Shown in pieces: positions 5,389 to 5,444 of a DNA stretch of 5,444 bases. Where the stretch lies: positions 1 through 5,444 of the forward strand of contig CAYXUL010000109.1 of the NCBI GenBank assembly GCA_964468475.1. Direction: 5' to 3'. Every line of letters starts with the position of its first letter. Position 1 is the stretch's first letter. The translations under genes were made by a program, and so were the position numbers. The notes beneath the pieces were generated by a model. It did not search any database, was not told where the DNA came from, and saw only the letters and a list, made by a program, of their open reading frames with translations. The stretch comes from JBECKX01 sp964468475 (GTDB lineage Bacteria; Zixibacteria; MSB-5A5; CAIYYT01).

Positions 5389-5444
5389 TTACTCGATAAT
5401 TTCCGAGATAACGCCGGCGCCGACGGTGCGGCCACCCTCACGGA
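5389..5444 (-). CDS. tuf: Elongation factor Tu, last 17 codons (5' part outside window)
   Basis: EF-Tu carries aminoacyl-tRNA to the ribosomal A site as a GTP complex. Only the extreme C-terminus is present: REGGRTVGAGVISEIIE followed by TAA at 5391-5389. This matches the final beta-strand of domain 3, whose usual form is REGGRTVGAGVVTKIIE. The two leftover bases TC at the edge fit the isoleucine that normally precedes. The gene heads the cluster. Whether the genome has a second tuf copy cannot be told from here. Confidence 0.95.
   Translation of the reverse strand, partial: REGGRTVGAGVISEIIE

Noticed and set aside
1..5444. A hidden novel system, mobile element or CRISPR array
   Set aside because: All sequence except short gaps is accounted for by conserved core genes on one strand; no spaced repeats, transposase, integrase or unknown gene is present.

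Overview
The window is a stretch of bacterial chromosome carrying the classic translation/transcription cluster, read entirely on the minus strand. In transcription order it holds: the last 17 codons of tuf (EF-Tu), a tRNA-Trp gene, secE, nusG, rplK (L11), rplA (L1), rplJ (L10), rplL (L7/L12) and the first 645 codons of rpoB. Both ends are cut: tuf continues beyond position 5444 and rpoB continues beyond position 1. Every sizeable plus-strand reading frame is an antisense shadow of one of these genes.

Organism: every protein is a full-length, well-conserved bacterial ortholog, and base composition looks close to 50% GC and even throughout. The order tuf-trnW-secE-nusG, with no rpmG between tuf and secE, and a RpoB with a shorter lobe insertion than Escherichia coli suggest a non-model Gram-negative-type lineage. 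An FCB-group or candidate-phylum bacterium is my guess. That is a low-confidence impression from RpoB phrasing, not a computed placement. Nothing suggests horizontal transfer: there are no mobile elements, CRISPR arrays, integrases or broken genes.

Layout from right to left along the window. Positions 5389-5444 are the tuf tail. Positions 5300-5388 are a spacer with a bulged hairpin. Positions 5226-5299 are tRNA-Trp (anticodon CCA, CCA end not encoded). secE and nusG follow with almost no spacing, then rplK after 16 nt. rplK and rplA overlap by ATGA. A 52-nt gap leads to rplJ, and an unusually long 124-nt gap leads to rplL. The 253-nt rplL-rpoB gap is the only large non-coding stretch. It is rich in structure: a perfect 12-bp hairpin, a tandem T-rich repeat, a longer imperfect hairpin and a 6-bp hairpin, then the rpoB ribosome binding site and a TTG start.

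How the genes work together: EF-Tu, L11, L1, L10 and L12 build or use the ribosomal factor-binding stalk and L1 stalk. NusG couples RNA polymerase (RpoB) to ribosomes or Rho, and SecE belongs to the protein-export channel. The structured rplL-rpoB gap sits where E. coli separates high ribosomal-protein output from low RNA polymerase output by attenuation and RNase III cleavage. I infer the same role here. I found no undescribed system. The region is ordinary core genome whose interest lies in its intergenic RNA structures, start-codon choices and the long L10 C-terminal helix.
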